This document shows, piece after piece, positions 13,541 through 18,065 of a DNA stretch of 18,065 bases. A program made the translations under genes and the position numbers. Below the pieces are notes generated by a model, which did not search any database, was not told the DNA's origin, and saw nothing but the letters and a program-made list of their open reading frames with translations. This stretch comes from Saprospiraceae bacterium (GTDB taxonomy: Bacteria > Bacteroidota > Bacteroidia > Chitinophagales > Saprospiraceae), in contig SLDF01000014.1 in assembly GCA_007125435.1 (NCBI GenBank), positions 1 through 18,065 of the forward strand. The letters are read 5' to 3'. Position 1 is the stretch's first letter. Every line of letters starts with the position of its first letter.

Positions 13541-14995
13541 ATGAGTGATATTTTATTTTCAGACTTTTCGCTAAAGTCTCCAATTTCCGAAGGATTAAAC
13601 AAGATGGGCTTTGTAACACCTACGCCCATTCAACAACAAACCATTCCAGTACTTTTAAAAGGAGGTGATATTATAGGACAGGCAGAGACCGGAACCGGTA
13701 AGACTGCTGCCTTTGGTATACCGTTATTACAATTTGTAGATCCAAGTAACAGGTCGACACAGGGCTTAGTCATGTGTCCTACTAGAGAGCTTGCTATTCA
13801 AGTTGCATCAGAACTTGAAAAGCTGTCGCATTTTGTAAAGGGTATAAATATCCTGGCGGTGTATGGCGGTGCGCCCATACAGAACCAAATAAGAATTTTA
13901 AAGAAAGGTGTCCATATTATTGTTGGTACACCGGGAAGATTAATCGATCATATAAACAGAGGTACATGTAAGATAGATCAGACAAAATTCGTCGTATTAG
14001 ATGAAGCTGATGAGATGCTGAGCATGGGTTTCAGAGAAGACATAGAAATGATCTTGTCACAGACAAATGAAGATCGTCAGACGGTACTTTTTTCTGCAAC
14101 CATGCCGAAAGCTATTAAAGAATTGGCGTCTAAGTTTCAATCTTCACCTCAGCATATCAATGTGACCTCACAAGATATTACATCAGATAAGATAGAACAA
14201 CTTGCTGTGAATGTAAGAGGGCTTAATAAGCTAAGTGTGGTCATGGATCTGGTCAAAGCTTATCCTGCAAGACTTAGTCTTGTGTTTTGTAATACTAAAG
14301 CAAGAGTGGATGAAGTGGCAAAGCTTCTGTCTGCCGAAGGCTTGCAAGCAGAGGGTATTCATGGTGATCTAAACCAAAATCAAAGAAACCGGGCATTAGA
14401 AAAGTTCAAGCAATCCGGAACTGGTGTCTTAGTGGCTACAGATGTAGCTGCAAGAGGTATTGATATCTCTGACATTGACCTCGTTATCAACTACGATATA
14501 CCAATGGATCCAGAATATTATGTCCATAGGATAGGTAGAACTGGACGTGCCAACCGCACAGGTGTGGCTATAAGTCTCATAGGAGGCTCCCATGATAAAT
14601 CCAGGGTCAAACAAATTGAGCATTATGCTAAGACAAAGTTATCCATGGTCAATCCTCCGACTAGCAAAGACATCTTTCGCTTGCAAAAAGATAAACTACT
14701 CGCAGACCTAAAGTCCAGGATGGAAGAAGGTATGGATAATGTCTACTATGATATTATAGATGAGTTTTTTGTAAAGGGTGTTTCTAACAGACAGCTAGCT
14801 GCAGGCTTGCTGGCTTTAATGATGCCTAAATCACAGATGTCTACTGCATCCTTGCCACCAGAACCCAGAGCTAAATCCGGAGTAAAGAAGGGGAAGTCGA
14901 ATAGATCCAAGTCAGTGTTCAACAAGAAGTATAAAGGTAGCGGCAAAAAAACCGGACATAGAAAGGGGAATAAGCGAAGGTACTCTAATACATAG
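13541..14995 (+). CDS. DEAD-box ATP-dependent RNA helicase with basic C-terminal tail
   Basis: An RNA-unwinding ATPase with all superfamily motifs in order: Q motif FVTPTPIQQQTIP (24-36), motif I AETGTGKT (48-55), Ia PTRELA (80-85), GG (109-110), Ib TPGR (130-133), motif II DEAD (154-157), III SAT (185-187), IV LVFCNT (247-252), V VATDVAARGIDI (298-309) and VI HRIGRTGRANRTG (329-341). A helical segment (about 375-430, YYDIIDEFFVKGVSNRQLAAGLL) follows, then a Lys/Arg/Ser tail (446-484) that likely binds RNA. The layout is like CsdA/DeaD and RhlE relatives, which help ribosome assembly and mRNA turnover in the cold. It lies just behind an RRM protein gene with a terminator between. No Shine-Dalgarno precedes the start. 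It converges on ppk1, with only 16 nt between stop codons and no terminator. Confidence 0.95.
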   Translation: MSDILFSDFSLKSPISEGLNKMGFVTPTPIQQQTIPVLLKGGDIIGQAETGTGKTAAFGIPLLQFVDPSNRSTQGLVMCPTRELAIQVASELEKLSHFVKGINILAVYGGAPIQNQIRILKKGVHIIVGTPGRLIDHINRGTCKIDQTKFVVLDEADEMLSMGFREDIEMILSQTNEDRQTVLFSATMPKAIKELASKFQSSPQHINVTSQDITSDKIEQLAVNVRGLNKLSVVMDLVKAYPARLSLVFCNTKARVDEVAKLLSAEGLQAEGIHGDLNQNQRNRALEKFKQSGTGVLVATDVAARGIDISDIDLVINYDIPMDPEYYVHRIGRTGRANRTGVAISLIGGSHDKSRVKQIEHYAKTKLSMVNPPTSKDIFRLQKDKLLADLKSRMEEGMDNVYYDIIDEFFVKGVSNRQLAAGLLALMMPKSQMSTASLPPEPRAKSGVKKGKSNRSKSVFNKKYKGSGKKTGHRKGNKRRYSNT

Positions 14996-15011
14996 TCAAC
15001 GCTTTATTTAC

Positions 15012-17120
15012 CTACACATCAATATTGGTTTCTTCTCTTCTCTTGAGATAATAATAGCTTTCGGTCTGTGATCGAATGACGAGGTAGTGGTTATTTTTCC
15101 TGTACTTATTACTATGGTTGGCGTCTATGATCCTGGCTTTCACATTGTCATTGAGCTGTAGATTAATGATGTTGAGGATTTCTTTTTTGATACTTACATC
15201 GTGAATGGGGAAGGTGGTTTCAACTCTATAGCTGAGATTTCTGACCATCCAGTCTGCACTGGATAGGTATAATAAGTCTTCGCCGGAATGGTGAAAATAG
15301 AAAATCCTTGCATGTTCCAAAAAGCGATCTACAATACTTATAATTTCTATGTTGTCGCTGACACCTTTGATGCCGGGTACTAAACAACAAATACCTCTGA
15401 CGATCAATTTGATTTCAACGCCGGCTTGACTGGCCTTATATAAGTAGTCGATCATCTCCTTATCTTGAAGGCTATTAATCTTAAGGATGATTTTAGCTGG
15501 CTTTCCTTTTTGGGCATTGATAATCTCATGTTCGATGAGTGCCTTTAATCGATCTCTAAGGTTAAATTGGCCGACTAACAGATGATCGAAATGAATATCT
15601 GGCTTTTGTGCTGTTTCGAGATATGTGAAAATACTGGCGACTTCTTTAGTAAGGCTTTTGTCTGTTGTGAAAAAACCAACGTCTGAATATATTTTTGCTG
15701 TATCTTCATTGAAATTTCCTGTACTAAGGTAGGTATATAATCTTGCTTGACCATTTTCCATTCTCCTCACTAGACCTAGTTTGGAATGGACTTTCAATCC
15801 CGGGAAACTGTAGTGGACTCTTACGCCGGCTTTTTGCAACTTTTCTCCCCATTCCAGATTGGCTTCTTCGTCAAATCTTGCCTTTACTTCAATGAATACA
15901 GACACATTTTTCCCAGCCTCCACAGCCTCCATCAAAGCCTCCATTATTCTGGACTCTTTGGCGACTCTATACTGTATAAGCTTGATATGCGTGACATATG
16001 GGTCTTTAGAGGCCTCTTCGAAAAATCGAATTACTGATTCATACCTTTGGTATGGGAATATCAAAAGGTGATCCTTATTTCTCAATGCCTCGAAGAAATC
16101 ATTGACATTTTCAAGTGCGTTGTATTTAAGCGGCGGCAGGGGATTATATTTCAGATGTTTGAGTCCAAAGTCGGGAAACTTGAAGAAGTCAAAATTGTTG
16201 TGATATCTGCCTTCGGGTAGTAGGTCTAATGGCTCTAACTCAAACATGGTCTGCAAAAACGCAAGCAGACTCTTAGGCATTTCTTTATCGTAGACCAGTC
16301 TGGATGCAGAGCCAACATCTCTTTTGCTTAGGCTATTTTTTATTTTTTCAATTAGATCACCAGAAAACTCATCCTCTATGTAAAGCTCAGCATCCCTTGT
16401 CAGCTTTATAGAATAGGTGTCCAGAATATCATAACCCGGAAAGAGAATAGAGACATTGTGTCTGACTATATCGTCGAGCATGATAATATGATATTTATTA
16501 TATGCTGAAGGCAGTTGAATAAATCGCGGCAAATGATCAGAAGGGATTTTTACTACAGCATATTGTTCTTTGGCTGCAGGCTTTCCCATAGGTTTTAGGA
16601 CAATAGTAAGGTAAAGAGCTGCATTATTGAGGAATATGCGAATCATATCAGGTACCATCAATACAGGCTGAACGAAAGGGAGCATATTGTCCTTGAAGTA
16701 ATCCTCTACGTAGGCTCTCTGCTCCTCATTAAGATCTAGTCTTCTGAGCAGGGAAATGTTGTGTTTTTTTAGTTCCGGTATGATTTGATTTTCAAATATA
16801 TTGCTGAATTCGATCTGTTGCTTATTAACAATAGATAAGACTTGTCTCAAAACCTGTCTGGGCTGAAAATCTAATTCCTTTTGCGTCTTCTTCCCAAGTC
16901 GAACCAGATTTTTTAAATTACCAACCCTGACTCTGAAAAACTCATCGAGGTTAGATGAATAAATGGCTAAGAACTTTATTTGCTCTAATAGTGGTACGGA
17001 TGCATCTTTAGCCTCTTGTAAAACCCTGTAATTAAAACTGAGCCAACTGATATCCCTATGGATATATGGATACTTTTGTTCTGTAGGCTTCGGTTTAGAA
17101 GAGCTTGGTTTGTTGTCCAT
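15012..17120 (-). CDS. ppk1: Polyphosphate kinase 1
   Basis: PPK1 reversibly builds inorganic polyphosphate from ATP. The N-terminal domain opens with HRDISWLSFNYRVLQEA (21-37) and SSNLDEFFRVRVG (55-67). The first catalytic domain has ARFDEEANLEW (414-424) and GLKVHSKLGLV (441-451), where H445 matches the phosphorylated histidine of E. coli PPK, followed by STGNFNEDTAKIYSD (466-480). The second has IVRGICCLVPG (573-583), RFLEHARIFYF (599-609; H603) and SSADWMVRNL (620-629). At 702 residues it is full length. In the segment LYTYLSTGNFNE, Tyr464 stands where many PPK1 proteins have a second conserved histidine. The start lies inside the end of the upstream DUF72 gene (26-nt overlap), so translation is probably coupled. 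No separate promoter is evident. Confidence 0.95.
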   Translation of the reverse strand: MDNKPSSSKPKPTEQKYPYIHRDISWLSFNYRVLQEAKDASVPLLEQIKFLAIYSSNLDEFFRVRVGNLKNLVRLGKKTQKELDFQPRQVLRQVLSIVNKQQIEFSNIFENQIIPELKKHNISLLRRLDLNEEQRAYVEDYFKDNMLPFVQPVLMVPDMIRIFLNNAALYLTIVLKPMGKPAAKEQYAVVKIPSDHLPRFIQLPSAYNKYHIIMLDDIVRHNVSILFPGYDILDTYSIKLTRDAELYIEDEFSGDLIEKIKNSLSKRDVGSASRLVYDKEMPKSLLAFLQTMFELEPLDLLPEGRYHNNFDFFKFPDFGLKHLKYNPLPPLKYNALENVNDFFEALRNKDHLLIFPYQRYESVIRFFEEASKDPYVTHIKLIQYRVAKESRIMEALMEAVEAGKNVSVFIEVKARFDEEANLEWGEKLQKAGVRVHYSFPGLKVHSKLGLVRRMENGQARLYTYLSTGNFNEDTAKIYSDVGFFTTDKSLTKEVASIFTYLETAQKPDIHFDHLLVGQFNLRDRLKALIEHEIINAQKGKPAKIILKINSLQDKEMIDYLYKASQAGVEIKLIVRGICCLVPGIKGVSDNIEIISIVDRFLEHARIFYFHHSGEDLLYLSSADWMVRNLSYRVETTFPIHDVSIKKEILNIINLQLNDNVKARIIDANHSNKYRKNNHYLVIRSQTESYYYLKRREETNIDV

Positions 17121-18003
17121 TGTACTGATTAAGATTGGGTCCTCTGAATTGTATGTCTTTCTGATCTATTAGCTGTCTGTGCAAATATATTGCCATTTCG
17201 GCACGAGTGTAATGGTCAGGGTCATGAAAAAAGAAATAAATAGAACCCATCCCTTTTTCTCGCAGTAAAAGTATACGGTTTATCCATTCATCTAGCCTTT
17301 TTTGGTCTATCTCTATGACTCCACATGCAACAAATCTAACGAACAAAAAATCAGAAGTGATATGATTGTGCACAATATCTCTTCTGCCGGCTGTATCTGT
17401 GACTACCCATGATACTTTCTTATTGATGAGGTGTTCCTTGATGGTTTGACTGAGTGATTTACTGTAAAATGACTCATCTCTCAATTCGATAGCAAAGGAA
17501 AAAGGTTCAGATAGATTGGTGATGAGCTGCTCTATCAGCGGTAAGTGCGTTGCGTTAAAGTATGTAGGACATTGGATAAAGGTACAGCCTAAATGACCAG
17601 CAAAAAACGGTAGGATATTCATAAATTCATGGAAAGCCCCACTATTCAGCCCAAGATCTTTGCGATGACTGATAGACTGAGGAGCTTTAGGGCAAAACTT
17701 AAAATCAGACGGTACTTTACTTATCCATTTTTTTACGAGTTCATCGGTGGGTATTCTATAATGCGTTGTATTGAGCTCAATGGCATTGAACTGCTTACCG
17801 TAGTAATCGAGACTATCAGCTGCTTTAAACCGCTGAGGGTATATGCTCCCTTTCCACTCTTTATTGATCCATGAGGTGCTACCAGTATATAGCTTAAGTG
17901 GACCTTTGTGTGCTTTGGCATTTAGAATAGCTGTATCATCCTCATTGTAAGGTCTCAAAGTGAAATCAACTAGCTCTGGCACATCGCATTGTCCAAACTT
18001 CAT
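17095..18003 (-). CDS. DUF72-family protein (YecE-like)
   Basis: A 302-residue member of the DUF72 (COG1801) family, predicted to be a TIM-barrel-like cytoplasmic protein; the reaction is not known. Family landmarks are YTGSTSWINKEWKGSIYP (39-56), FNAIELNTTHYRIP (72-85, with the conserved E76), FKFCPKAPQSISH (101-113), FAIELRDESFY (164-174) and, near the end, a YFFFHDPDHYTRAEMA segment. The N-terminus MKFGQCDVPELVDFTL resembles that of related Bacteroidota proteins, which supports this start. Its 3' end overlaps the ppk1 start by 26 nt, indicating one transcript with ppk1. A link between its function and polyphosphate is not established. The 62 bp upstream to the window end show no clear promoter. 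Confidence 0.9.
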   Translation of the reverse strand: MKFGQCDVPELVDFTLRPYNEDDTAILNAKAHKGPLKLYTGSTSWINKEWKGSIYPQRFKAADSLDYYGKQFNAIELNTTHYRIPTDELVKKWISKVPSDFKFCPKAPQSISHRKDLGLNSGAFHEFMNILPFFAGHLGCTFIQCPTYFNATHLPLIEQLITNLSEPFSFAIELRDESFYSKSLSQTIKEHLINKKVSWVVTDTAGRRDIVHNHITSDFLFVRFVACGVIEIDQKRLDEWINRILLLREKGMGSIYFFFHDPDHYTRAEMAIYLHRQLIDQKDIQFRGPNLNQYNGQQTKLF

Positions 18004-18065
18004 CTCATTAATATTTGGTGCTAAAATAAGACTATTTGACTAGTATTACCCGGGTACATTTCAAA

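Overview
The window looks like chromosomal DNA of a member of the Bacteroidota. Three things point there. The prolyl-tRNA synthetase is the short archaeal/eukaryotic-like form. Ribosome binding sites are weak and A-rich, with almost no Shine-Dalgarno motifs. Several genes are preceded by close matches to the phylum's promoter (-33 TTG/TTTG, about 20 bp, -7 TAnnTTTG). A finer assignment is not possible by eye. Most genes are housekeeping genes; I see no phage, integrase, transposase, CRISPR array, tRNA or rRNA.

Left part (1-5432): a partial secreted Tyr/Asp- and Met/Trp-rich protein runs off the left edge and diverges from proS. proS converges on rpsT (ribosomal protein S20), and a hairpin flanked by A and T runs on either side can end both transcripts. 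Then come a CNNM/CBS-domain membrane protein and an unrecognised four-helix membrane protein with a candidate zinc site, both on the minus strand. A structured noncoding stretch follows.

Middle (5433-10053): an HlyIII/PAQR-like membrane protein and a NupC-type nucleoside importer lie on the minus strand. Divergent from nupC is the run udk-folD-prmA (uridine kinase, one-carbon folate enzyme, L11 methyltransferase). nupC and udk together suggest nucleoside uptake and salvage; folD and prmA abut with no spacer.

10054-10602 has no convincing gene. It holds two GC-rich, hairpin-rich segments that look like dispersed intergenic repeats. An 11-bp motif (AACCCGAATTA) occurs four times in three intergenic regions and marks a possible repeat family.

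10603-12727 is the most interesting part: a Crp/Fnr-family regulator with cysteines where CRP binds cAMP, divergent from a mitochondrial-like (type II) sulfide:quinone oxidoreductase. A GTGA-N6-TCAC palindrome sits about 41 bp before the predicted transcription start of the oxidoreductase gene, the position expected for a class II activator. This suggests a compact sulfide-responsive detoxification switch, which is an inference.

Right part (12728-18065): an RRM RNA-binding protein with a long AT-rich leader is followed by a DEAD-box helicase, a pairing typical of RNA remodelling and cold adaptation, with a terminator hairpin just before the helicase start. Convergent to it is an overlapping minus-strand pair, a DUF72 protein and polyphosphate kinase 1 (ppk1).
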